Shown piece after piece: positions 41,261 through 48,917 of a stretch of 50,890 nucleotides of DNA. The notes under the pieces are model-generated. The model was not told the origin of the DNA, made no database searches, and saw only the letters and a program-made list of their open reading frames with translations. Within the stretch, counting starts at the first letter, position 1. Each line of letters begins with the position of its first letter. The position numbers were made by a program, and so were the translations under genes. Source of the stretch: Clostridiales bacterium (GTDB lineage Bacteria > Bacillota > Clostridia > Christensenellales > Aristaeellaceae); contig SVGO01000005.1 in assembly GCA_015056305.1 (NCBI GenBank), forward strand, positions 1 to 50,890, read 5' to 3'.

Positions 41261-43189
41261 TTATTCGTCTGTTTCGGTTTCGGGCCTGAACAGCGTCGTC
41301 TCGTAGTACGTGCCGTTGCGCCAGAAGACCATCGTTGCGTTTTCGCCCTCGTACATGCTGCCGCGGGCCTTGCGCAGCGTGGCATCGCCGAGAATCGTGA
41401 TATCGCCGATGCCCATGATCACGTCGCCAGGCTCGATGCCAGCATCGTGCATCGGGGAGAAATCCTCAACGGACTTGACCCAGGCGCCCTGCGGCATGTT
41501 GTAGTGCGCCTGATAGACGGGCAGAACATAGTGCGTCGTCACACCCATGTCCCAGTCGGCATTCCTGCGCTCTTCCTCGGTGATTTCGATGGGCAGGGTG
41601 TGGATGAGACTGTCGCCTACGCCATAGTCAATGCCCACGAAAACCATCTGGTCGTCATCGACTTCGATCTTCTTGCCGCCTGCGCGATACCAGCTGATGG
41701 CTGCCTGCGCGCTGGAGAAGTAGATCTGATCGCTGACCTTGAAATGATGCGGCGCCGGCTTGCTGCTGCCGGAAGAAGAACCGAAGATGTCATCCTCCAG
41801 ACCCGGATAGTAGACGCCGCCGCCGGGCAGCGGATCGCCGGGCTGCATGCCCTCGTAGGGATTGTCATCATCATCGTCGTCGTCCTGCGGCACCCAGAAA
41901 TCGGAGTAATTATGCTCGTCGGCGATCGAGATATTCTTGATGGCGTATACGCGCTCAATCTCCTCGGCGAAGGTTTCTCTCATGTCGGCGGCCGTACCGT
42001 TGCTGAAGTAAGGAATGATCTTCATGCCGAAGGCCGTCAGGCGTTTGCCGGAGTTGTTGCGCACGCTGACCTGAATGCTGCCGTGATAATCGTAAGAGGT
42101 GATCTTCGCTCTCTGGATATAGAGCGGCTGGCTGCGGTTGTCCAGATACTTGATCTCGCTGCTCGTGCCCTTGCGGCCCAGCGCGCGGTCGTCAAAGAGC
42201 GTCGCCTGGGTCTGCGGATCGGCATCGCCGGTAGGCTCAAGGCCGTTGTCCCGCTGGAAGATGGCGATGATTTCGGCGGTGGATTCGGTATACAGCGTAT
42301 TGCTGTTTTCCTTTTTGAAATAGCCCAGCTCAAACAGACGGTGCTTGAGCGCGCGGACGTCTTCGCTTTTCACGCCCGGCGTCAGCGTCCTGTATTCAGA
42401 GAGCTCTTCGTCGGTATACTCGAACGGCTCGGCCAGCTCAATGTCGTTGATCGGATCGCAGGAGAGCACTGGATAGCGCTCGAGCACCGTGTCCGCGTCG
42501 ATTTCAACCAGCTCTGCCGGTCGCAGCTGACGGATCAGCTCGCTGAGGATATAGCCCTCCCGGCCGCTGCGGCGCACAATGACATGCAGCCAGGTCTCCT
42601 CTTCGTGCTCCACTTCGCCGATGATGCGAAGCGTCTCGCCGGAGCCGATCTGATCCAGGCGCATGCCGCCGGGCTTGCGGCGGAGATTAGCGTTCTTTTC
42701 CGTGCGGCCGATGCCCGGCTCTTCAAACACGATTTCGCCGGCGACGATGGAGTCGTCCGGTGTGGGTGTGGGCACAGGCGTCGGCGTAGGAACGGGCGTG
42801 GGAACCGGCGTCGGCGTCGGGGTCGGCGTGGGCGTTGGCACTGGTGTGGGTGTAGGCGTCGGGGTCGGCGTGGGAATGGGCTCCAGGAGACTGACCAGAA
42901 TGTAGCCCTTTTTGCCGGTTTTGGCAACACGGACATAGGCCCAGGCGTTTTCGCCCATGCCGATACGGTCGAGAATCTCGACCTTGGTGCCCTTGCTGAG
43001 TTTTTCGCGGATATCGCTGCGCTTGTCGGGATCCCTGCGCATGTTGGACTGCATGGCCGTCTGCAGGTATTCGCCTGAAGCGGTTTCGCTTTCGGCGAGC
43101 GCGGCGGACGGGAAGACCTCGGACAGAGGAGAAAGCGCAAGCGCACAGGCCGCCAGCGCGGCTGCGCAGAATTGAATCGGTGTAATCAT
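41261..43189 (-). CDS. Secreted multidomain protein: SH3, PT-rich linker, SH3, PG-binding, PDZ
   Basis: A 642-residue exported protein. Residues 1 to about 28 are a signal peptide. An SH3-like domain (SKGTKVEILDRIGMGENAWAYV in part) is followed by a Pro-Thr-Val linker of about 45 residues (repeats of PTPTPVPTP). A second SH3-like domain (about 165-225), a peptidoglycan-binding_1-like domain (VRALKHRLFELGYFKKEN), a middle beta region, an acidic run of eight Asp, and a C-terminal PDZ domain (HDAGIEPGDVIMGIGD) follow. No protease domain is present. It probably acts as a cell-wall-associated scaffold. GGAAAGGA before ATG 43189 supports the start; a consensus-like promoter lies upstream. Confidence 0.8.
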   Translation of the reverse strand: MITPIQFCAAALAACALALSPLSEVFPSAALAESETASGEYLQTAMQSNMRRDPDKRSDIREKLSKGTKVEILDRIGMGENAWAYVRVAKTGKKGYILVSLLEPIPTPTPTPTPTPVPTPTPTPTPTPVPTPVPTPTPVPTPTPDDSIVAGEIVFEEPGIGRTEKNANLRRKPGGMRLDQIGSGETLRIIGEVEHEEETWLHVIVRRSGREGYILSELIRQLRPAELVEIDADTVLERYPVLSCDPINDIELAEPFEYTDEELSEYRTLTPGVKSEDVRALKHRLFELGYFKKENSNTLYTESTAEIIAIFQRDNGLEPTGDADPQTQATLFDDRALGRKGTSSEIKYLDNRSQPLYIQRAKITSYDYHGSIQVSVRNNSGKRLTAFGMKIIPYFSNGTAADMRETFAEEIERVYAIKNISIADEHNYSDFWVPQDDDDDDDNPYEGMQPGDPLPGGGVYYPGLEDDIFGSSSGSSKPAPHHFKVSDQIYFSSAQAAISWYRAGGKKIEVDDDQMVFVGIDYGVGDSLIHTLPIEITEEERRNADWDMGVTTHYVLPVYQAHYNMPQGAWVKSVEDFSPMHDAGIEPGDVIMGIGDITILGDATLRKARGSMYEGENATMVFWRNGTYYETTLFRPETETDE

Positions 43190-43243
43190 AAGGTCCTTTC
43201 CGGCGCACGGTGTGCGCACGCGTGGAGTCGATATGTATATTTC

Positions 43244-43272
43244 ATTATATCAGTTTTGCAAATGAACGGCAA
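43244..43272 (-). promoter_or_regulatory. Promoter of the secreted SH3/PDZ gene
   Basis: Minus-strand TTGCCG (43272-43267), 17-bp spacer, TATAAT (43249-43244). A perfect GCGCAC-GGT-GTGCGC palindrome lies in its leader at 43203-43217. Confidence 0.65.
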
Positions 43273-43475
43273 CCGGTTTTTTCTGCGGCAGGGAAGGACG
43301 GTAATTCGGATTCGCCAAACTTCAAGCTGCTTTAGATTTGATCGGGGCATATATCGCGATTAATGTGTAACGAAATGATCAGCGGCTGCAGAATCGGAGT
43401 CTTAAAAACGTAATGTACCCGCAGATTTGCTATTTGGCAGAAGGAGAATAGATTGTTTATTTTTCTTCAAAGTCC

Positions 43476-43650
43476 TTGCCTCTCAAACGGCTTTAGGGTG
43501 TATAATGACCGTGCCGACAGGGAACGCAGATTGCGCCGCAGGCGTGGACATTGCTGCCGGCGACCACCGGCAATGCCATCGGTCATGCGTTCGTGAAGCA
43601 ATGTTGCCATATGTCGTGGCACGCATGCGCGTGCCCTGACTGTGTATAAA
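43476..43650 (+). promoter_or_regulatory. Weak promoter and structured leader of the secreted flavin reductase
   Basis: TTGCCT (43476-43481) and TATAAT (43501-43506) are 19 bp apart. The leader has a closing stem GAACGCA (43522-43528)/TGCGTTC (43586-43592) around GCGCC-GCA-GGCG and CATTG...CAATG hairpins. Further on, TGCCA/TGGCA (43605-43609/43617-43621) and GGCACG/CGTGCC (43618-43623/43630-43635) share bases and exclude one another. No known riboswitch class fits. The earlier part of this gap (43273-43475) holds no recognisable feature. Confidence 0.45.
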
Positions 43651-43667
43651 AAAGGAGGTAGATTCCC

Positions 43668-45578
43668 ATGAAAAAGCTGATTTCCCTGCTGCTCGCCATG
43701 GCGATGCTGATGAGCTGCTTTGTCTTCCCGGCCTTTGCCGAGGAAGCCGATGCGGATATCGTGATCGTCGGCGCGGGCGGCGCGGGCCTGTCCGCTGCGC
43801 TGGAGGCTGTTGCCCAGGGCGCCGAGAAGGTCATCGTGCTGGAAATGACCGCCAAGACCGGCGGCGCGCTCAATTACACCAGCGGCTCCATGTCTGCCGC
43901 GGGCACCATCATCCAGAAGGAAGACGGCATCGAGGATACCGTTGACTCCTATGTGGCGGATATCATCAACAACGGCGACGACTTTGGCGGCCAGCCGAAT
44001 GAGACGCTCATCCGCACCTATGCCAATGAGGCTGCGCAGGTTTTTGACTGGCTCTACGAGAGCGGCATCAAGGACTGCACCTTCTCTGTGGATCGTGCGA
44101 CCGGCGCCCGCGCCGTATTCGCGCCGGAGCATGCGCTCTATTCCATTCAGCGCACCTACAAGGCCAGCCCGAAGGACCCGGCGAACTATAAGTCCGCTGC
44201 CCATGAGGTGCTCGATACCCTCGTGAAGGCCGACGGCCGCATCGAGGTCAAGCTCAACACCAAGGCCACTGAGCTTGTCGCCAACGACAAGGGCCAGGTG
44301 CTCACGGTCGTCACCGAGGACGGTGCGAGCTACACCGCCAAGAAGGCCGTCATCATGGCGACCGGCGGCTACTCTGCCAACGGCAAGCTGATGGCGGAGT
44401 TCGTTCCCTACGGCGGCTACTATCTGGCCGGCGGCGCTGCGGGTGCGGACGGCTATGGCCTGCGCATGATGCAGCAGGTGGGTGCGAACCTGACGTCTAT
44501 GGACGCCATTCCGACCTTCCCGATGGGCCTGGTCAGCAAGGATAACCCGAAGACCGGCGCCATCGCCTCCACCTACACCTGGAAGACCGGCGGCATCGTC
44601 GTCAACCAGAATGGCGAGCGCTTCTGCAACGAGACCGAAGCTAACCCGTCCATCCGCGAGGTTGCCCTTGAGGAGCAGCCGAATGCTGTGCAGTACGATA
44701 TCTTCACCGACAAGATCGTTGAGGATCTGCGCGCTGCGGGCCAGGCGTACTTCTACGATGCGTACTTCGCTGATGAGACCATGCGCGGCTACCACGTTGT
44801 GGAGAGCGCGGCGACCCTTGAGGAGCTGGCTGCGAAGATCGGCGTGCCGGCTGAGAACCTGACCAAGACCGTCGAGAGCTACAACGCGGCTGTCGAAGCC
44901 GGCGCTTCCGATGAGTTCGGCCGCCTCTACGACGGCACCACCAATACCTACAACATCTGCACCAACAAGATCGAGGGCGAAAAGTTCTACGCCATCCGCC
45001 TGCATGCGCTGTGCGTCATGACCCTGGGCGGCGTGACCGCGAACACCGACATGCAGGTCCTCGATGAGGCCGGCAATGTGATCCCGGGCCTGTACGCGGC
45101 GGGCGAGACCGTCGGCGGCATCTGGGGCAAGTTCGTCTCCGGCGGCACCGGCGTCATGGGCCCGATCGTCTTCGGTAAGATCGCCGCGCGTCATGCGATG
45201 GCCAGCGAGCCGGCCGAGGGCTATACCGTCAAGGCGGCTGCCAACGTGCTCAGCGAAGAGCTGTTCGTCAAGGAGAGTGCCGCGGGCGATCTGTTTGACA
45301 TGAGCGCTGCGCTTGCCGATGGCGAGTACACCGCCACCGTCGACGGCCAGGAAGGCCCGATGACCGTCAAGACCGTGATCGAAGGCGGCAAGATCGCTTC
45401 TGTTGAGGTCGTGGAGAATCACGAGACCCCGGCGCTGGCCGCTGGCGCGCTCGAGTCTATTCCGGCCAAGATCGTGGAGAGCAACAATGCTTCCGTCGAC
45501 GCCGTTGCCGGCGCGACCCTGACCTCCACCCGCATCATGAAGGCCGTCTCCGAGTGCCTGAGCGCTGCCTCCAAGTAA
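43668..45578 (+). CDS. Secreted FAD-dependent (fumarate-reductase-like) reductase with C-terminal FMN-binding domain
   Basis: A 636-residue flavoprotein. A signal peptide (residues 1 to about 24, ending PAFA) precedes the FAD_binding_2 fold with VGAGGAGLSAALEA (about 33-46), NYTSGSMSAAGT, ATGGYSANG and AGETVGGIWG. The C-terminal FMN_bind domain ends in DAVAGATLTSTRIM, where the Thr of GAT (about 617) is the expected covalent FMN site formed by an ApbE flavin transferase. Such exported reductases of Gram-positive anaerobes reduce fumarate, urocanate or other unsaturated acids using extracellular electron transfer. The substrate cannot be read. AAAGGAGG before ATG 43668 is a strong ribosome site. 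G+C and codon bias are very high, suggesting high expression. Confidence 0.9.
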   Translation: MKKLISLLLAMAMLMSCFVFPAFAEEADADIVIVGAGGAGLSAALEAVAQGAEKVIVLEMTAKTGGALNYTSGSMSAAGTIIQKEDGIEDTVDSYVADIINNGDDFGGQPNETLIRTYANEAAQVFDWLYESGIKDCTFSVDRATGARAVFAPEHALYSIQRTYKASPKDPANYKSAAHEVLDTLVKADGRIEVKLNTKATELVANDKGQVLTVVTEDGASYTAKKAVIMATGGYSANGKLMAEFVPYGGYYLAGGAAGADGYGLRMMQQVGANLTSMDAIPTFPMGLVSKDNPKTGAIASTYTWKTGGIVVNQNGERFCNETEANPSIREVALEEQPNAVQYDIFTDKIVEDLRAAGQAYFYDAYFADETMRGYHVVESAATLEELAAKIGVPAENLTKTVESYNAAVEAGASDEFGRLYDGTTNTYNICTNKIEGEKFYAIRLHALCVMTLGGVTANTDMQVLDEAGNVIPGLYAAGETVGGIWGKFVSGGTGVMGPIVFGKIAARHAMASEPAEGYTVKAAANVLSEELFVKESAAGDLFDMSAALADGEYTATVDGQEGPMTVKTVIEGGKIASVEVVENHETPALAAGALESIPAKIVESNNASVDAVAGATLTSTRIMKAVSECLSAASK

Positions 45579-45746
45579 GCAGCGTTCCGCTGCACCATGT
45601 GACGCTTCGCGCTTGCTTCTGACGGCGCCGCATCCGGCACCCTGCCGGGCAAGTGCGATAGCTGATGCGTCCTGAAGCCGTTTTGTTCGCGCAGAGGGCG
45701 CTCCAAAACTGCCGTGGACACACATCGGTGAGATATAACAAATAGC

Positions 45747-45781
45747 AACGCCTTTCGCGTGAACGGAAGGCGTTCTTTTTT
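45747..45781 (+). terminator. Terminator after the flavin reductase region
   Basis: AACGCCTT...AAGGCGTT around TCGCGTGAACGG, followed by CTTTTTT. The 170 bp between the stop and this hairpin contain a small GCAGCG/CGCTGC hairpin and no gene. Confidence 0.75.
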
Positions 45782-45785
45782 ATAC

Positions 45786-45858
45786 AGCGCGAAACGAAGA
45801 AGGGTCAAGGGACAATGTCCCTTGCAGGGGGTTAGGGACGGCGGCCCCAACGTCCCCC
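45786..45858 (+). repeat. Dispersed hairpin repeat, copy R11
   Basis: Plus orientation: GCGCGAAACGAAGAAGGGT, P2 CAAGGGAC-AAT-GTCCCTTG (45806-45824), linker CAGGGGGTT, an imperfect P3 AGGGACGGCGGCCCC, AACGT, CCCCC. The GCGAAGCG box is altered to GCGAAACG and P3 has a mismatch, so this copy may be decaying. Confidence 0.7.
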
Positions 45859-45986
45859 TCGCAGAAGGAATACATCAGGATCGCATGCCGATCGGGTTGG
45901 TGGAGGAGAAAATCAGCAGAGGCAGAGACGGAATCGAACAAATGTGGTATAATGGTGCAAAGCATAAACGACTGGAGGATATCAAT

Positions 45987-46553
45987 ATGCGGAATATGAA
46001 GCGCGTGCTTGCGGTGCTCTTTGCGCTGCTGCTGCTGCTTGCTCCGACGGCGCTGGCGAAGACAATCACCGTCGATGCGGCGGATTACGACGTGGAAGAG
46101 GGCGGATGGTACGACACCATGGAAGAGGTGGCGATCTATCTCACCTTCTTTGAGGAACTGCCGGACAACTATATGACGAAGAAGGACGCGCAGGCGCTGG
46201 GCTGGGAGAGCCGCAAGGGCAATCTGTGGGACGTCGCGGACGGCTGCTCGATCGGCGGCGACCGCTTTGGCAATTATGAAGGCCTGCTGCCGGATGCAAA
46301 GGGCCGCAAATGGACTGAGTGCGACATCGACTTTGACGGCGGATTCAGAAACGGCAAGCGCGTGGTGTTTTCCAACGACGGCCTGATCTATTATACCGAC
46401 GATCACTACGAATCCTTTGACGAGATTGAGGTCGTCTGGTCGGCTGATGGGGATGATTTGTATGTCTATATCGATCCGGCGAATGACGGGGGATCGGGTT
46501 TGTTTTCTGATGAGGATCTGGACGCGATTGTGAGCTGGCTGTTTGGAGAGTGA
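45987..46553 (+). CDS. Secreted barnase-family ribonuclease
   Basis: A 188-residue guanyl-preferring RNase. A signal peptide (to about residue 24, ALLLLLAPTALA) precedes a propeptide-like segment and the barnase fold. The catalytic set is complete and spaced exactly as in barnase: Glu 111 in KWTECDID, Arg 121 and Arg 125 in FRNGKRVVFSN, His 140 in YYTDDHYESF (Glu73, Arg83, Arg87, His102 in barnase). About 40 extra acidic residues follow the barnase end. GGAGGATATC precedes ATG 45987 and a TATAAT sits at 45948-45953. The next gene is its barstar-type inhibitor, so the pair is a toxin-immunity unit. Confidence 0.93.
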   Translation: MRNMKRVLAVLFALLLLLAPTALAKTITVDAADYDVEEGGWYDTMEEVAIYLTFFEELPDNYMTKKDAQALGWESRKGNLWDVADGCSIGGDRFGNYEGLLPDAKGRKWTECDIDFDGGFRNGKRVVFSNDGLIYYTDDHYESFDEIEVVWSADGDDLYVYIDPANDGGSGLFSDEDLDAIVSWLFGE

Positions 46554-46557
46554 GACG

Positions 46558-46827
46558 ATGAAGACGATCAGACTGGATATCTGCAATATTCAAACGGTTC
46601 GTGCGCTGCATATTTATCTGGCTTATATGCTGGATGCACCCGCATATTACGGAAAGAACCTGGACGCGCTGCATGATGTGCTCGCCCAGGAGAGCGTGGA
46701 TGTGCGCATTGTGCTTGCGGGCGTGCCTGCAAGCGAGGAGATGGCGGCGTATCTGCCGCGGCTGGAGCGCGTGATGCATGAGAGTGCGCAGGAGAATGCG
46801 CACGTGTGTTTTGAGCGGAGCAGATAA
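46558..46827 (+). CDS. Barstar-family ribonuclease inhibitor
   Basis: An 89-residue intracellular immunity protein. The barnase-binding helix is conserved: YYGKNLDALHDVL with Tyr 30, Asp 36 and Asp 40 corresponding to barstar Tyr29, Asp35 and Asp39; barstar Trp38 is His here. GGAGAG inside the nuclease 3' end precedes ATG 46558, 4 nt past the stop, so inhibitor and toxin are co-translated. A strong terminator follows. Confidence 0.93.
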   Translation: MKTIRLDICNIQTVRALHIYLAYMLDAPAYYGKNLDALHDVLAQESVDVRIVLAGVPASEEMAAYLPRLERVMHESAQENAHVCFERSR

Positions 46828-46840
46828 GCAAAGCATAATA

Positions 46841-46873
46841 AAAAACCGGAATTCGAATGAATTCCGGTTTTTG
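46841..46873. terminator. Bidirectional terminator after barstar
   Basis: CCGGAATTC-GAAT-GAATTCCGG with AAAAA before and TTTTTG after, shared with the convergent YkuD-fold gene. Confidence 0.85.
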
Positions 46874-46887
46874 TGTACTGTGAAGCT

Positions 46888-48282
46888 TCAGTTGGAATAA
46901 ACCGGCACTTCAGAGCGCTCCTTGTCGTCGAAGATGAGAACCTTGACGCGCTTGTTGCTGTCGGTCATATTCCAGATCCACTCGGCATTGATGCCGCCGT
47001 CGGTAGAGGCGTCATGCGCGATGCAGATGTTGCCGCGGGTGCCCTTCGCGCCCAGCGCAGCCTCGACTTCCTGAACGAACGTGGTGCCGTTCTTCTTGGT
47101 GGTCGGGATCTCGGAGAGGTAGTAGCTGCCGTTGATGCGGATGGTGTACTTGGTGTAGCCCATGCCGTAGTATTCGTAGGAACCGCGGCGGGTGACGGTG
47201 ATGAATTCGCCGGCCGGGGTCTCGCGATGCGGATACTTAGGCGAAGCCAGACCGGTCGAGACCTTACAGGAGCCGACGCGGACGCCGTCCTTGAGGATGG
47301 TCAGGGTCTGAGCAGCCTTGTCGATGACGATGCCGTAATTGACGTTCGGCTCGACCGGGCGGAGCTTGTCGGCCTTGATGTAGCCGCGCACGAATGCGCC
47401 GTCCTCGTTGCGGAAGGCCTCGACCAGCGCCCAGCCGTCGCCGCGCTCAACGATGACGTTCAGGCCCTGAGAGATGCCGGATACAGTGCCGATCTTTTCA
47501 CGGTTGCTTTCCGGAGAATCGTAGATGTACGCAGATTCATTCTCGCCGACATCCACGCCGACCATCTTGCGCGTGATCGCGGCCCAGAGCTCGGCGTCGG
47601 TGGCGTCGGCAGTCAGTCCCCAGTAGCCGGCGTCGGTCTGCACAGCGGTATCGCTGACGCCCACGCCGATGAGCAGGCCCTCGTCGCCCATCTTGGATTC
47701 GCCGGCGCCGTATTCAAGCGTATCGGGCACGGGCGTAGCCTTGGGCGCGGCGGTGGCCTTCGAAGAAGAGGAAGAGCTGCTCTTGGAAGAGGAGGAAGAA
47801 GAGGAAGAAGAAGCCGTCTTCTTATTGGCGGAGGCCTTGGCGGCGATCTCGGCGTCGCTGTTTTCGCGAATCTTGGTGCTCTTGGTCACGACCTTGGACG
47901 CAACGCCAAACTGGCTGACCATATCTGCGCTGAAGACATAATTGCCGGGCGCAAGCGGCTCGCCGTCGTCGTCGACAGCGTAAAACTCAAAGGTGCTTGC
48001 CTTGGAGTGAATCTCCTGATTCTTGGCGATGGTCTGCACGATTGTGCCGTTTTCGTCAAGCAGATAGAGATTGATGAAGCCGGGCAGGCTGAGGCTGATG
48101 GTAAAGTCGTTCATCTTGCCGCTGGCAGTGCCGGAAGACGGTGCCTCGGTGAACCTGATGGTGGGCACCTCGGTGAAGGTTTTGCTCACTTTCTTCGTGG
48201 CGGCAGAAGCGACGGCAGCCGTGCACAAAAGAAGCAGGCACAGCAGCAGCGTCATTGCGCTTCGGAGGCGTTTCATATTCAC
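46888..48282 (-). CDS. Secreted YkuD-fold (L,D-transpeptidase-like) protein with altered active site
   Basis: A 464-residue exported protein. Signal peptide (LLLCLLLLCTAAVASA), a beta-sandwich region, a Ser-rich linker (two runs of 7-9 Ser), an SH3-like domain (YIYDSPESNREKIGTVSGI in part), then a YkuD fold (NYGIVIDKAAQTLTILKDG; STGLASPKYPHRETPAGEF). Active L,D-transpeptidases end in an SHGC motif with an upstream His; here the matching stretch reads GTRGNICIAHD and the upstream block is YYLSEIP, so Ser-His-Gly-Cys is not present (nearest Cys about 420, shifted by two). GTG 48282 is chosen because AAAGGAG lies 7 nt upstream; ATG 48276 is an alternative. Confidence 0.82.
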   Translation of the reverse strand: MNMKRLRSAMTLLLCLLLLCTAAVASAATKKVSKTFTEVPTIRFTEAPSSGTASGKMNDFTISLSLPGFINLYLLDENGTIVQTIAKNQEIHSKASTFEFYAVDDDGEPLAPGNYVFSADMVSQFGVASKVVTKSTKIRENSDAEIAAKASANKKTASSSSSSSSSKSSSSSSSKATAAPKATPVPDTLEYGAGESKMGDEGLLIGVGVSDTAVQTDAGYWGLTADATDAELWAAITRKMVGVDVGENESAYIYDSPESNREKIGTVSGISQGLNVIVERGDGWALVEAFRNEDGAFVRGYIKADKLRPVEPNVNYGIVIDKAAQTLTILKDGVRVGSCKVSTGLASPKYPHRETPAGEFITVTRRGSYEYYGMGYTKYTIRINGSYYLSEIPTTKKNGTTFVQEVEAALGAKGTRGNICIAHDASTDGGINAEWIWNMTDSNKRVKVLIFDDKERSEVPVYSN

Positions 48283-48357
48283 AAGCGAACTCCTTTCGGA
48301 ATGCGCTGCGGTTTTCAATGATGAAAAGCCGGCAGCGATTCGATCATGTAATACATG

Positions 48358-48386
48358 CTTATACTGTAAATATCATCATACCGCAA
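48358..48386 (-). promoter_or_regulatory. Promoter of the YkuD-fold gene
   Basis: Minus-strand TTGCGG (48386-48381), 17-bp spacer, TATAAG (48363-48358). Confidence 0.6.
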
Positions 48387-48441
48387 ATTGGCCGCGGATG
48401 CAAGAGAAAAGGCGGAAGATACGCTTTATTTGGCGGGCGGC

Positions 48442-48470
48442 TTGCCGGAGGGCGGCGCGCATGATACAAT
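48442..48470 (+). promoter_or_regulatory. Promoter of the nuclease-helicase pair
   Basis: TTGCCG (48442-48447), 17-bp spacer, TACAAT (48465-48470). Confidence 0.65.
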
Positions 48471-48499
48471 ACGGATGAATCTTGAAAGGGGGCGGCGCG

Positions 48500-48874
48500 G
48501 TGGAAACCGAGATGACCGGACGTGTGGTGCGGGCGCTGGGCATGATCCGCTGCGGCGCAGCCTGTACGGAAGAAGAGCTGCATCTGCAGGCGGCGCAGGT
48601 GTTTGCAGATGCAGGGCTGGATGCTGCGCATGAGGTGCGCCTCGGACCGCGCTGCCGCATTGATTTTATGGTCGGCGGCGTAGGCGTGGAGATCAAAAAA
48701 AGCCGGCCTGACCGCGCAAAACTGCTTGAGCAGCTGAGCCGCTATGCCGCCTGCGATCAGGTGGATGCGCTGATTGTGGCTGCGCCGCGGGGCGTGGATT
48801 TGCCCAGAGAGATCGGCGGCAAGCGGGTGATCCTCGTCGCGCTGGAACGGCTGTGGGGGATCAGCCTGCCGTGA
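48500..48874 (+). CDS. Small PD-(D/E)XK nuclease-like protein
   Basis: A 124-residue protein. The catalytic-type pattern is RIDFMVGGVGVEIKKSRPD: Asp, then Glu-x-Lys, with a preceding helix containing HLQAAQVFADAG that may supply the first Glu. This is the Holliday-resolvase/restriction endonuclease-like core and little else. I placed the start at GTG 48500 because AAAGGGGG is about 9 nt upstream; TTG 48482 would put the ribosome site inside the gene. It lies 43 nt before a SNF2 helicase and the two likely form one transcription unit, a combination common in phages and mobile elements. Confidence 0.72.
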   Translation: METEMTGRVVRALGMIRCGAACTEEELHLQAAQVFADAGLDAAHEVRLGPRCRIDFMVGGVGVEIKKSRPDRAKLLEQLSRYAACDQVDALIVAAPRGVDLPREIGGKRVILVALERLWGISLP

Positions 48875-48917
48875 TGGAAAAGAAACGAATCATTTGAGAA
48901 GGGAGAGCGAGGCGGCC

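Noticed and set aside
42760-42880. Short tandem GT/GC-rich repeats considered as a satellite or CRISPR-like array
   Set aside because: They encode the Pro-Thr-Val linker of the secreted SH3/PDZ protein in frame.
43427-43639. 70-codon plus-strand open frame before the flavin reductase
   Set aside because: No domain, overlaps the presumed promoter and structured leader, and has poor coding character.
43507-43667. FMN riboswitch upstream of the flavin reductase
   Set aside because: The conserved FMN aptamer segments are not present; only generic hairpins are seen.
43467-45725. 752-codon minus-strand open frame opposite the flavin reductase
   Set aside because: Shadow caused by strong codon bias of the highly expressed plus-strand gene.
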